DNA from: Prorocentrum cordatum
Lineage: Eukaryota > Sar > Dinophyceae > Prorocentrales > Prorocentraceae
Reading direction: 5' to 3'
Assembly: GCA_963575745.1 (NCBI GenBank)
Contig: CAUYUJ010018616.1
Location: forward strand, 445,680 to 509,679
Length of the DNA stretch: 64,000 bases
In this document: piece after piece, positions 9,290-20,040 of the stretch
Numbering within the stretch: position 1 is the first letter of the stretch
Layout: each line of letters opens with the position of its first letter
Position numbers and translations under genes: made by a program
Notes under the pieces: model-generated
Told to the model about the DNA's origin: nothing
The model's database searches: none
The model's input: only the letters and a program-made list of their open reading frames with translations

Positions 9290-10110
9290 GTGTTCCGTGT
9301 GATGCGCCGAAACGTACCGCTGCCCCTTGCTTCAGATTGGAAGCCTCGTCATCAAATGACAGGGACGGCATCCTTTGCGTGCTCGACTGGGTCCTCCTGG
9401 CGTGAAGGCCTCGCGGCGCCGCGCCGCACCCCCGCGCCGGCCCCAGCCTGCGGGCACCAGCCCCCGCAGGCCTGCTGCACTGGAGCTGGGGACTGTGCAG
9501 AACCGTGCGTCCTCCCCAGCCCAGAGCCTGCTCCCGAAACTCTCGAGGAGCTGGCCCGACGGGGCAGAGAGGGAGAGAGAGGCTCCTCGCGCGCTCCTGC
9601 TCCGAGGCAGCGGTGCCCCCCTCCCCTCCAGACTGGTTGGCCCTCGTGCTCCTCCTCCTCCCCTCGCTCCTGCTCCTGCCCCTCGCCCGCTTCCGCCCGC
9701 CTCCCCTCCCTCGCCCCCTCCGCGTGCGCCCACGCCCTCGGCACACAAGCTGCCTCCCCGCGGCGCCCCCCAAGCCCCGACGCCGGGAGGGGCAGCGGCG
9801 GTGCACCGGCGCAGGCCGCCCGGATATCCAGCCGAGCACGGCCGCGTCCTGGGCCCGGGCTCTCTCTCTGCGCGGCTCCGCCGCGCTGCTGCGCCCCCCG
9901 CACGGGCCGCAGCCGAGTGGCCACGGATTTCACGGGCACCGCACGGGTCGTGGCAGCCGCCGGCGTCACCCATGCCCACGTCGTCCTCGTCTTCGCTCAC
10001 ATCACCACGACAGTCGCCCTCATCGGCATCCTCAGGGGAGCGCGATGGAGCAGCTCACACCGACTCGTCCGTGCCACGGCGACAGCGGGAGACATTGATC
10101 GATAGATAGA
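9290..10110. other. GC-rich stretch open in nearly all frames
   Basis: About 800 bases of C-rich sequence lack stops in most frames on both strands, giving overlapping frames of 200-270 codons. All translations are dominated by Pro, Ala, Arg and Ser, and no motif is shared with a known family. The openness is explained by composition. A real gene cannot be excluded, but nothing favours one frame. From 10,110 to 10,560 I see only scattered AATGCAAAGC-like words and no gene. Confidence 0.5.
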
Positions 10111-10864
10111 CCGCCAGCCGCCAAACTATGCCAGAACTGCGACGGCGACAGCGTTTTGAACCCTCACCAGAACTCAAATCACAATGCGAACCCCCCTCAT
10201 GAAGTCCATGCGCTTGATGAGGTTTTCCGACCGAAGCTGCTGCTCAAAGCGGGTCTACCGAGACCCAAACTCAGGATCACTTGATTTTTCCTGGGCGCTG
10301 GGGAACTGGGGAGGACAGGGCAACAGTCAGCGGATATGCTGATAAATGATCCAGCGTGGACCTCGAACAATGACTCGATTCAATGCAACCAGCGTAAAAC
10401 AATGCAAAGTTAAGACGTGAAACGCACAGCAGTTCGAAACAGTCAGTGCATGGCGCAATACAGCACAAGGCAACTCCAGTTCAAAACGAATGCAAAGCAG
10501 CAGACAGCACATACGACCGACGCAGGGCAAGGAATTGCAAAGCAATGCGCAGCAATGTAAAGCTCAACGTGTACTCACTGACCAGCACACGTGGCCCATG
10601 TCGCAACCTGTGACCCAACCCCGTGGCGCAGCCCGTGGCCGCAACCTGCGGCCACCGAGCCTCTGCGCCGGCCAGGGGCGCAGCCGGTGGCCAGGAAGCA
10701 GAGTGTGCAATCGCTTATTTGCGCACCCAGTTCCTCCAGGCACGGGTGCGTGACAAGAAACGCACGCACTGTTTGGGCAGCGAGCCCGTCCGCGCAGAAC
10801 AGGGGTGGTGGATCAGAAGCGGCCAGCCAGTTTGCACAAGGATGGCACTCTCGGTGGACGCTCC

Positions 10865-11310
10865 TCTCCTCGTCGCCATCCTCATCTAACCCTTCTCCTC
10901 GTCCGCATCCCTCTGCCTCTCCCTGTCTATCTGTCTACCTGTCTCATCTTTCTCACTGCTCCCCTAGTTTATCCTCATCCCGTTTGATTGCCGTCCCAAT
11001 TTTATATTCCTCCTCCTCGTCCCTCCTCAGCCTCCTCCTCGTCCCTCCTCAGCCTCCTCCTCGTCCCTCCTGCTTCTCCTTCTCCTCCATCGTTCTTGTC
11101 ATCCTCCCTTCTTCATCTCCCTCTCATCCTCCGTCTCTTCTTCCTACCGCCACGTCGACTTCACCCTCCTCATTTCTCTGTTATCCTCATTCTCCATCGT
11201 TATTATACTCTCCCTCATGCTGCTCGTTCTCACCCCCCGCCGTCTCCATCTCTTCCTCCTCCACCCTCTTCTTCCCCCCTCCTTACTCCTCCTGCTCCCT
11301 TTTTGCCATC
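10865..11310. repeat. Pyrimidine-rich CCT/TCC tract
   Basis: About 450 bases of C/T-rich plus strand with repeated CCTCCTCGTCCCTCCTCAG (three times near 11,008-11,070). It opens serine- and proline-rich frames that are not genes. Confidence 0.75.
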
Positions 11311-11400
11311 AGCGGCGCCTCGAAACAAGCTGCAGAGAGGAGGCCGAGACTACATGTACGAATGATAGAAACACCCTCTGGAACAGATCCAAAAAGATAA

Positions 11401-12300
11401 TCACGCCTGCTTTATAAGGATCCATCCCTGTCTGATCTTGCTCCAACTCCTGGTTCCCATGACGGTCGGGGGCTTACACGGCTTACCAAGTTCATAGACC
11501 TGCGCCCCCGAAAAAATGACACCGACACCGGGGCCAAAAAACATGCTGCGCCCAAGATCGATCACGCGGTGGGGATGACCCACAACAACACTGTCATAAC
11601 GGGAGTGTCCCTTACACGAGCCCTCGGCCAGGCAGAGGGAACTTGAGTTCGTTTCGAACAGGCACGACATGAATTCCGACTGACGTGGGTCACGCTTCTT
11701 TGCAGGAGAGCGAGGAGGAACCCGCTCCAAACCCCGAGACTCCACCACATGGAACAAAGGGGAGGACAGCAGCAGCAAGGTCCACGATGCACCTCGCTAG
11801 CTTGACCTGGAGCCGACAATTGCCATTACGTCGGCCAGAAGACTGGGATGCCAACCGGCAGCACGTTTGGCACCAGCATCAGCGACACAATTGCCACGCC
11901 CAATGAACACGCGCGTCGCCGAATTCGTTGCTCGCCCAACTCCGTGTGAGCAACTACCTTCCCAATGCTAAGCAACTCGGTTACAGCCCCAGCAATTCCA
12001 TGGATCAAGAGACCGGAGTACTGAAGCTCAGGCGAAAAGAACACCTCCACAGCAGTCTTGCAGTCGCTGGTCGCTGGCGCAGGAGGCTTCGGCTTCCAAG
12101 AAAAAATGAAGCCCCATAAAAAATCCGAATTGACCGAGAAAACTGTACCACAATATGTTTGAAACGGCTACCGTCCATGAACACATGCCCCAATAAGCTG
12201 AAGTCAGGATGAGTCGGACTGGGGCTGGAGGCCCCAGACACGGTCACAAAATCCACGGACCAATCCAGATGCGCAACTCCATTCGGCGCTGTTTTCGCTT
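11401..12300 (-). pseudogene. RNase H and C-terminal remnant of a retroelement, minus strand
   Basis: RNase H removes the RNA strand during element copying. Reading the minus strand downward, VFMDGS (near 12,187-12,170) matches the first RNase H block, with D as its metal ligand. GRGNCVADAGAKRAAGWHP (near 11,910-11,850) matches the final block, where N-x-x-A-D-x-x-A is typical. About 90 residues separate them, slightly short for the domain, and the frame shifts at least twice with stops between. A 125-codon frame (11,778-11,401) then gives GVGVIFSGAQVYELGKPCKPP, broken by one base pattern from the G-V-x-F-C-x-x-C-G block I associate with the C-terminus of dinoflagellate RNase H-bearing elements. 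The element is dead. Confidence 0.55.
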
Positions 12301-12301
12301 G

Positions 12302-12562
12302 CTAATCCCCTGGCTGACGGAAGGGCCCATGGGTGAACAAGGTGAGCTCATGGTCCTCAGCGCTGGCGTCGAAAGCTAGCGCAACGACACCCCCGGGAAC
12401 CAACTGAGTTCTGAGAAGGTGGCAAGTTCTGCACTCCTCCCAGAGGCGCTCCCACAGCATGTCTACATGCTTGCCGCGCAGAGCCCAATCAGGAAGAACG
12501 TCACAACCAGCATTGACGGCGGCCTGGCTGGTCCAAATCGCGTAGCTGGCCATTGCTCCCAA
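12302..12562 (-). pseudogene. Segment upstream of the RNase H remnant, minus strand
   Basis: An 86-codon frame directly upstream of the RNase H remnant contains AVNAGCDVLPDWALRGKHVDMLWERLWEECR, given here only as its key parts: AGCDV, then LRGKHVD, then LWERLWEECR. In related elements a zinc-knuckle-like block (C-x-x-C then H-R-L-W-x-C) precedes RNase H; the second cysteine and histidine are altered here. No other known protein is suggested. From 12,600 to 13,090 nothing is recognisable. Confidence 0.4.
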
Positions 12563-13093
12563 GATGGGCTGACCATGATAGGAGGCCTTCCTGGACGCAC
12601 TTACTCATGAACGATACTCCAACAACGCCGGCGCGGATACCCGAAATGACAACTTGCGTGTCTCCGAAAACCCCAAGACCCCACAGCCCTGCCTAGTTGA
12701 CTAGCAAACTTCGGGTAAAGGAGAGGAGGTTGCGGGCGTGGCCTTTGTCGCCCACGCATCGACAGAATGGGGTCATGTTCTAAATCAGCCTGTAGGGGGC
12801 CATGCGCAACGCACTGGGAGGGCCGGCGATTTTGGCGCAGGACCATTCCCCCTCCCCGACAATCGAGGCCCAAGCCTTCCATGACAGTTCGACGGGGAGG
12901 TGTCTAGGGGGGGGGGGGGCTCGTCTGCGAAAGCGAAAGCTCCTCGGGGCCCGCGCACCAAACCCCGCCCCGCGACCAGAGGCGCAGCGCGCGCTCGCCA
13001 CGGAAGGCCGCCTTCCGACAGGAAGGTGACGGTGTGCGAGCGACGCTGCGACGTAGGCACTCTCGCGGACATGCCCTGGGACCTGCAGAAAAG

Positions 13094-13211
13094 GAGGAGG
13101 AGGAGGGCGGGGAGGAGGGGGAGGAGGAGGAGGAGGAGGAGGAGGAGGAGGGGGACGGGGGAGGAGGAGGAGGAGGAGGAGGAGGAGGAGGAGGAGGAGG
13201 AGGAGGAGGAG
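13094..13211. repeat. (GGA)n microsatellite
   Basis: About 115 bases of GGA/GGG triplets, the last 55 nearly pure. It opens poly-Glu, poly-Gly and poly-Arg frames on plus, and poly-Ser, poly-Pro and poly-Leu frames on minus. Confidence 0.95.
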
Positions 13212-13559
13212 TGTCCTGGGCGCCACTCGGAGCCGCCGATGCCAAAGACTTCCGCGGCAGCGGGGCCGCTGGCAAGGGGGGGCAGCAGCGCAGAGGGCTG
13301 TGCGACCGAGGACCTCCCCATGCTTGACAGGCCTACTGGCTTTCCGAAGGACCTGTGCCAATCGACCGTTGACTTTGCTGGGCGTGCTCATGCCAGCGCC
13401 CCCGGCGCGCAGACGTCCCCCTGCCTGTGGCCCGCGCCTGAATTGACAGCGAATTGGGGAAAGAACGCTGCGATATCGCCAAGTTGCAGCTCGAGCTGCT
13501 CGGCGACCCACTGTCGGCTGAAGACGAGGCTGTGTCAATCGACCAAGGGCAGCGCAGAA

Positions 13560-15310
13560 CCTGGGTGGCGGCGTGATGGAGGCCCTCAGCGCTGGCCACT
13601 CGGCCTCTCGTTACTTCGCGAAAAATACCCATCGTAGAGAGGCTGGCGTCGTCAAAGCAGACATCGAAGCCCGCGCCTCTCTGGACAGGGATTCCATGGA
13701 AGGCAGACATAGCGAACGCCCCCATGAAACTGGTGGCCATTGAGCAGCCAGCCACCGCCCCTGACCGAACCTAGTAGGGCCCTCAAAGATTTCTCCGAAC
13801 AGCAGAAGCCGAACCGACCGAAGCGCGCGCGCGCTCGGGCGACGCAGCGAGACAAGGAGCACAGCTCGCATCGATGCTCCAGGTGCACGATGGGGGGGGG
13901 GGGCGCTCTTATAATAAGATGTCTTTCTGTCCCAGCAAAGAAAAACCGAGGCGCGCTTGAACACTCCAGCCTCCGCAGTGAAAACCATGCGCCGCGCGAC
14001 GTCTGCGGCCCCCGCGCGAGCGCCGCCAGCCCAAGGGCCGCGAGGGTTGCCAAGGCCCCACTGCAGTCGCTGGAGCGCGCAGGGCCTCCTGGCCTCGCCG
14101 CGGGGCCGGCGCCAGGAAACCAGAGCGCCGACGGGCCAAGAGCCTCCAGAAGCTCCCCCCAGGAGGGCCTGAAGAACCAAGGAAACCTGGCGCGACAGCC
14201 CGCCGACAAACTCAACGATCCACATCGCGCCTGGCAGGGCTTCCAGGGCAGAGCCGCCGGGCATCGCGCAGTGCCGGAGGTGAGATTCATTCGCCCAAAC
14301 GGCAATGGGTTTCCGGCGAGCTTGCGGAGATCGCCCGGGGCGATCTGGGGGGGGGCCCATCTCACGACAGGACCTTCGTCGGGGCCGCTACCGTCGCCCC
14401 AGCGCTCGCCGAACCTGAAGCCTGCTGCCCGAAACGCAGACAGACCCGGGGCCCATGAGAATTCGGCCGTGGCTGACGAAGGTAGTCGAGGGAACCCGCG
14501 GAGCGGTGTCTCTGAGGACACAGCGGGTCCATCCGCCGCCAGGGCCCGGCCCATCCTGGGGCCACTCCGCCCAGTGAGCCGCGTTGCCGGCAGTGGCGCC
14601 GCGCCTGGCCGCGGCCGCCGCGGGCGGCAGATCCTCTGGCATGAATGCTTCACGAGCGCAGAGAATATGGCCCATGCCGCAGAACGCGGGCGAAGCGAAC
14701 ACCACCGAGCCATAGGCCCGACGGGGAGGGGGAGGTCGCGCGGCCAGATCTTCGGCCGCAGAAGCTGGCGGGCGGGGCAGAGCGAGTTGGCGATGCCAAC
14801 ATGCTTGTCGCCCAGGGCCCCACTGTCCTTGACTTGAATCCTGGCGACAAGGATCGAGTCTGCCCTCGAACCACCTGCACCCCGCGATCCGAGGAAGGGC
14901 CCTAGGGGGGCCCGACGATTCACTGCGCGTGTCCGATGACTCCCAACGGGGCGGCCACGGGGGCCGCGACGCGGCAGATCGCGCCCGCGAAGGCGCTCGA
15001 GGTCAAGGCCGGCTGGCCTGGTCGGCCCGAGGCTGGCGCGCCAGATGCAGCGCGGCGGTCGCCTTTTCTCCGTCATCTCCGTCGCATCCCGCGCGGCATC
15101 GGTGGCCTTCTCCCAATCCGAATGCATTGGCTCGAGAGGGGGGGGTTCGCGTCGGCGCAGAGACAGGCAAGGGGGGCGGCTTCCTGGAGGCGACGTCTTC
15201 GACGCGGACCAGCTGGTGGAAGAACTGCATATTGACTGGCTCATGCGGGCGCGACGGATAGCCACGCGCGCCGATGCCGCGAATGCTTTTGTCGAACCCC
15301 CCCCCCGAAC
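13560..15310. other. GC-rich region with long overlapping frames, no recognised gene
   Basis: Frames of 602 codons (minus) and 365 codons (plus) overlap almost completely. Neither shows a motif I can name. The plus frame begins with a basic, hydrophilic stretch (FSEQQKPNRPKRAR) and the minus frame ends FGEIFEGPTRFG, either of which could be exon-like, but codon evidence from reading alone does not favour a strand. Poly-G runs at 13,891-13,901 and 14,347-14,356 break any simple frame if they vary in length. Confidence 0.4.
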
Positions 15311-15317
15311 CGCAGAC

Positions 15318-15318
15318 A

Positions 15319-15361
<43 letters not shown>

Positions 15362-15373
15362 AACAACAATCAC
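15318..15373. repeat. (CAA)n microsatellite
   Basis: Near-perfect CAA triplets over 55 bases. A shorter relative is at 16,545-16,566. Confidence 0.95.
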
Positions 15374-15587
15374 TTTACCCGAACGCTCAGTGTTCTCACC
15401 AGTGCCAGGGTTTTCATGCGACGCCAGCCAATACCCCCACTTTGTGGGGGGGCAGTGCAAGCTCTACCAAATATCCACACGACTCTTCGCCACCACCCAC
15501 ACCCAGCTTCCCGCCCTATGACGTTCGGACACTTCACTTCGTGGCCTGCGGACGACCGTGGCTACTACACTGGCGTGGAGTACACAC

Positions 15588-15672
15588 CCACAGAAGTTGT
15601 TAAGCCTACGTTCGTACACCCACAGAAGTTGTTAAGCCTTGTTAACCCACAGAAGTTGTTAAGCCTTCCACA
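15588..15672. repeat. Three direct copies of a 19-base unit
   Basis: CACAGAAGTTGTTAAGCCT occurs three times, at about 15,590, 15,621 and 15,651, with variable spacers. No coding role is seen. Confidence 0.8.
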
Positions 15673-15805
15673 GAACATCTGTTGCATATGATGCATATGG
15701 TACATGATACACATGATACACATGATACGTACTCACAAGATAGTTGATCACATCTTTAGGGCAAATTCCTGAGGGATGTGGGAATACACAAGAGAGAGAG
15801 GATAT

Positions 15806-16018
15806 GGTTGTCCCGATGGTTGTCTCGATGGTTGTCCCGATGGTTGTCCTGATGGTTGTGGTTGTCCCGATCGTTGTCCCGATGATTGTCCCGATGGTTG
15901 TCCTGATGGTTGTGCTTGTCCCGATCGTTGTCCCGATGACTGTCCCGATGATTGTCCCGATGGTTGTCCCGATGGTTGTTCCGATGGTTGTCCCGATGGT
16001 TGTCCCGATGGTTGTGAG
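15806..16018. repeat. 12-base minisatellite, about 17 units
   Basis: The unit GATGGTTGTCCC is repeated with a few single-base variants and two partial units. Twelve bases keep frame, so the plus strand reads (DGCP)n or (MVVP)n and the minus strand (GQPS)n. No flanking domain makes any of these a credible protein. A second 12-base array with another sequence is at 30,330-30,625. Confidence 0.9.
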
Positions 16019-16129
16019 CGATGCCGGATCCTCACGCCCCCCGCCGGAGGGTATTATTTGACAGGGATGATGGCCCTGGCAGGTGCGCAACCGTTGTCGC
16101 AGAAGTTCGAAAAAGTTGCTCGCAAAAGC

Positions 16130-16470
16130 CCGTTTGACAGAAATGTTTAAAAAGTGTTGGGTTTCCTACGAATCCGCAAGAGCGCGCGGGATGAGATTTT
16201 GACAATTTTTTGTTGAAAAACCATTGGTTTTTTGATGTTTTTATGTTAAAATCGCTGCGAACACTAAGGTTTTGGAAGGATTTCGTCTTGCGCGCGCGAA
16301 TGTCCACTTTACCTTATTTTTTGCAAGGGATTCTTGAAATTTGATTATATTAGAACAAGAAATGTCATTTTCTATTGTTTTTTGCAAGGGAAAGCGGATT
16401 ACAACAAAACAACCGGATCCTGTACACACCCTCTTTTCTGAGGCTTCCTCACGAAAATGATGAAAATGTA
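16130..16470. other. AT-rich island
   Basis: About 340 bases are clearly AT-rich in a GC-rich neighbourhood, with TTTTTTGCAAGGGA twice (near 16,315 and 16,377). No clear terminal inverted repeats and no gene. It may be an inserted element of a different base composition. Confidence 0.5.
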
Positions 16471-16569
16471 GCTGCGGCCTAGGCGGCGCAGGGGGGGCGC
16501 GCACCAGGGGGCCCAACAATAATTATTCTCTAGAATAAATAATGTTCAACAACAACAACAACAACTCGC

Positions 16570-17850
16570 GCGCGCCGGGCTGGCCCGGGGAGGGGGCGCG
16601 GGCGGCGCGCTCCCCGGCGCGGACTAAGTTGACCCCTGCGTTGAATGCCGAACCAGCAGGATAGAGAGACTCCGGAGTGACAGGGTGCGCGGGCGCCGCG
16701 CAGGCAGCGGGCGCCGCGGAGGCGCGCGACGCGCGGGCCTGCATGGGCCCGTGGCCGCCCCCCTCGGCTTCGCACGGGCCGAGCCAGTCGCGCGCCAGGG
16801 CGCCCGCCCCCGAGGGGTCACCGCCCTGGGAGCCAAAGGCTCCTTCCATCCAGATCGACCTCCAGACTGGCCTGCGAGCGCTCGCCGAGGCGCGACGAAG
16901 CATTCCCATATCCCGAAGCTGATGCCCCTGAACCAGAGGGGCGCGATTATCGCGGAGACAACTCCGGGATGTCCAGCAGGGCGCCCCAGGCGTTGGCATC
17001 GACGGTCTGCATGACCAGCGCCAGTCTGCCCGAACTGGCCCGGACAAACGGGGGCCGAGGACCTTGGCGTCCGGGCCCCATGGGCAGAGCAGCAAGGGAG
17101 AGGCGCAGGAATGCCGCGAACAAAATCTGGGCACGAGAATGGGCGCAGACCCTTCGCGCGCCTGCTGGCAGCGCGAGCGCAGCGCGGGAAACCGGAGGCG
17201 TCTGGCCGCCAATTGCAACTGCATGAAATTACGGGGTCCGCCTGAAAACAAACATTAAAACAGCGCGCTGGACAGCACGCAAACAGCGCCGCCGGTTTTC
17301 TCGCCGCGGGCCCCAGGGTGGATCCCGACCAATGTTTTTCGACGCCTCGTCCGGCGTGCGAGGGCGAGGGGGCATCGGACTCGCCCGGCTGAAGAAGCCC
17401 CGAGAACCCCTCCCGATCCAGCTCCAAAGCGTTGGGGGAAGCGCCAAACAACTGCTGCCATAGAAGAAGGGAGTGCGCCAGTGGGCCCGGGGCTGCCAAC
17501 GCTCTCAGCAAATGCGCGCGCCAAACTCATTCATGACGAACCGACCCTTGCAAGCGGCTGAAGATGCCGGGGCGGAACGGCCACTGGCGCTCGGCAGGCC
17601 CCCTCCAGCCGATCCCCAGCCCATGCGTTCCACGCCAGCTGACGGGCAGCCTGGGCTGGGAGTCCGCCTGGGCCGCAGAGACTCAAACGCGCGTGACCCG
17701 CGAGTCTGAGACGGGAGAACAGCGGGCAGGGCCGGCGAGACACTGCGAGAGGCGCTTGCGCTCTGAGGCCATGAAGACCCGCGCGGCAAGAGCCTCGCAG
17801 GCGATGCCCCCTCACGCAGCAGCCGTCGCCGCGGAAGGGGGGGGGCCATG
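16570..17850. other. GC-rich stretch with overlapping frames, no recognised gene
   Basis: Minus-strand frames of 240-295 codons and shorter plus frames overlap here. The translations are Ala-, Pro-, Arg- and Gly-rich without a recognisable domain. The region lies downstream, in minus orientation, of the retroposed gene at 17,850-19,123 and could include its 3' part, but I see no poly(A) and no continuing homology. Confidence 0.35.
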
Positions 17851-19123
17851 ACTCCACCAGACGCGACTGGCGCGACGCGCGCTGAGGAACCAGATGACTC
17901 AGATAATGGCGCTCCATCTTCACTGCCAACGCCAAAACCTCCCGCGGCACCGAGCCGCCACCAGCCGACCCCGCAGCTTCGCCTCCAGATGCCGCGCCGT
18001 CTTCGGTCCTGCGCTTCTTCCTGGCGAGCCCAGGCTTGCGCGCCCCGCGCACGGCTTCGGCGGCGGCTGCAGCTTCCGCCGCGCCCTCGACGAGGATGGG
18101 CGCAAGCTCCTTGATGGAATGGGACATGGTGTCCTTGCGTTTTGACAGCTCGGCTTCGTCATCGGGCGTGAACTCGGACGCTGCCTCTTCCTTCAGGACA
18201 TGGGAGAGGTTGTCGAGATCGAAAAAAACGCTCCGAAGGAGGCACTGCCACCGATGATGGACTAACTCTTCGATGTCGACCTTACGGAGCGACAACATCA
18301 TGCAAGGCGGCGGCGGACAGCTCCTGAACCACGGCATTGATTTCCTCACTTGCCTGCTCGAGCTCGGATTTATGCTTGAGGACCAGCTCCTTCTGTGCGC
18401 CGGCCTCCCTCCTGCGCTTGCACTCGTTGGCCGACATGCGATCCTTATTATTGGCTTTGGCTTCGGCATGCTGGATCGGTTGATGCGGCGATACCACAAC
18501 ATCCTTCGCCAGCCGGCTGTAATGATTGGTTGTGGGGAGTTCTCCAGCTTTGCGAGACAACTCTGCCAAGGTGAATCCTCCTCTGCCGAAAGGTCTCGAG
18601 GGGGTTTCTGGAGGCAACGCTCACGGACCGTCGCCACCATCTGACTCAGGCTTGGATGCGCCGCCATACATGCCCTTGCCCTTGTCCTTTCTAAGGCTAA
18701 GGCTGCTTGCTCGATGCTCCCAGACCCACACCGCCATGCAGCTGCAACGTCCATGTGCTCGCGTGAGCTTTGGGAGCGGACGGCTGGACATGCATAAAAT
18801 AGGAACTGCAATGCTTGCACAATTTGTCGTGGCTGGGATTCTTGCGACAACCACCAACAGCGCACTGGATGGTGGAGAACTTGCATCCTCTGCCTTCTCC
18901 CTTGGCGGACCGGCCCACGCCGTCATCGACGTCCTCAACCCAAGGCTGGTAAGTGAAGGCTGGAACAAGCACCACTGCAGCTGCACCGCGGGGGGAAAAA
19001 AGTTCCCTTGAGCGAAGCGTGATTTGAATGTGAGAGCCTGGCGGGAGAACGCCAGGGTCACGGTGGGGACCGCAAACCTCCCTCCCGTGTCAAAAGCACA
19101 AGTACTCGAGCAATGCCGCCAGA
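17850..19123 (-). pseudogene. Retroposed gene remnant: C4 zinc motif and charged helices
   Basis: Protein-like sequence runs down the minus strand in three frames. An 18,975-18,697 segment has YQPWVEDVDDG, then a C-x4-C-x9-C-x2-C motif (CAVGGC then CKHC, 18,808-18,864), a plausible zinc site. An 18,617-18,282 segment has FTLAELSRKAGEL, then a charged helix (KRRREAGAQKEL, LKHKSELEQASEEIN). An 18,285-17,850 segment, in another frame, has VDIEELVHHRWQCLL, FTPDDEAELSKRKD and a basic KKRRTEDG. The stops and shifts between segments mean decay. A spliced-leader relict sits immediately 5' (19,124-19,138), so the locus is best read as a reinserted cDNA. I cannot name the family; a dinoflagellate repeated (possibly gag-like) protein is one option. 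Confidence 0.5.
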
Positions 19124-19138
19124 CTTGAGCCAAAATGG
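19124..19138 (-). other. Relict dinoflagellate spliced leader (DinoSL)
   Basis: The minus strand reads CCATTTTGGCTCAAG, all 15 bases of the 3' part of the 22-base dinoflagellate spliced leader. The missing 7 bases are exactly those before the leader's internal AG, the form known from genes made by reverse transcription of trans-spliced mRNA and later re-trans-spliced. Coding-like sequence in the same orientation follows directly. Upstream, in minus sense, is only a GGA tract. Confidence 0.85.
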
Positions 19139-19139
19139 T

Positions 19140-19330
19140 TATTGTCTCTTGCTCCCCCTCCTCGTCCCTCTCCTCCTCCTTCTCCTCCTCCGCCTCCTCC
19201 TCCTCCTCCTTCTCCTCCTCCTCTTCCTCGTCCTCCTCCTCCCTGTATCGCGCCCTCGCCCTCCACGTCCTCCTCCTCGTCCTCTTCCTCCTCCTCCTCC
19301 TCCTCCTCCTCCTCCTCCTTCATGCCTTAC
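19140..19330. repeat. (CCT)n microsatellite
   Basis: Interrupted CCT/CTC triplets directly upstream, in minus sense, of the spliced-leader relict, ending in a clean run near 19,285-19,320. Confidence 0.9.
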
Positions 19331-19904
19331 CCGCGGCCCCGCCACCAGACCGGGTGTAGATCTGGTGTCCACCGAAGCTAAATCGTGTGGGGTGGAGGCC
19401 CCAAGACCACAGCGAGACTCGTGCGTGCCACTTCCTCCTTCTCCCCACCTCCCCTTCCTCCTTTCCCCTTCTCTATCCCTTCTCGTCCCTCCTCCTCAAT
19501 CTTCCTCCTCCGCGTCCTCTTCTCTCCCCGTTCAGCCCGATGCCTTGCCGACGCTCTGCGAGACGAACTTCAACCCCTTGGCACTGGCCTCGCAGTGCAC
19601 GCGTTGGTCCTCTGGGCCGGAGATGGGGGATCTCCGAAACTTCTGGCGGACTGATGCTTTCAATCCCGCTGTTTCTGTATATATTTCGGCCTCTGGGGGC
19701 CGCCTCTGTCTCCCGGGACAATGAGAACAGCATCCAGGGCATCTGGGCCTCTGGAGCCCGCGGAGCACGGAGCAGGGTAGGGATGAGCAGGAGGAGGAAC
19801 ATGGGGAGAGAGTAGGAAGGCTTGAGGGGGGAGGGGTGGAAGGACGAGTCGGGGGAGGCAGGAGCAGGGAGAATGGCGGAGGGGGGCAGGAGCACTTTCT
19901 GCTC

Positions 19905-20040
19905 CACTTCCTGCTCCTCCTGCTCCTCCTCCTGTTCCTCCTCCTGTTCCTCCTCCTCCTCCTCCTCCTCCTCCTTCTCCTCCTCCTCCTCCTCCTCCTC
20001 CTCCTCCTCCCCCTACTTCGCCTCCTCCGCCTCCTTTTCC
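19905..20040. repeat. (CCT)n microsatellite
   Basis: CCT triplets with CTG variants, about 135 bases. Nothing else is recognisable between 19,330 and 20,880, including the TTTGG/CTTTAGG-rich stretch at 20,400-20,830. Confidence 0.9.

Noticed and set aside
9290-10105. Plus frame of 271 codons, Pro/Ala/Arg-rich
   Set aside because: Nearly all frames are open over the same 800 bases, with no motif to choose among them.
13652-15460. Minus open frame of 602 codons
   Set aside because: It overlaps a 365-codon plus frame, contains a CAA tract translated as Val, and shows no recognisable domain; GC-rich composition explains its length.
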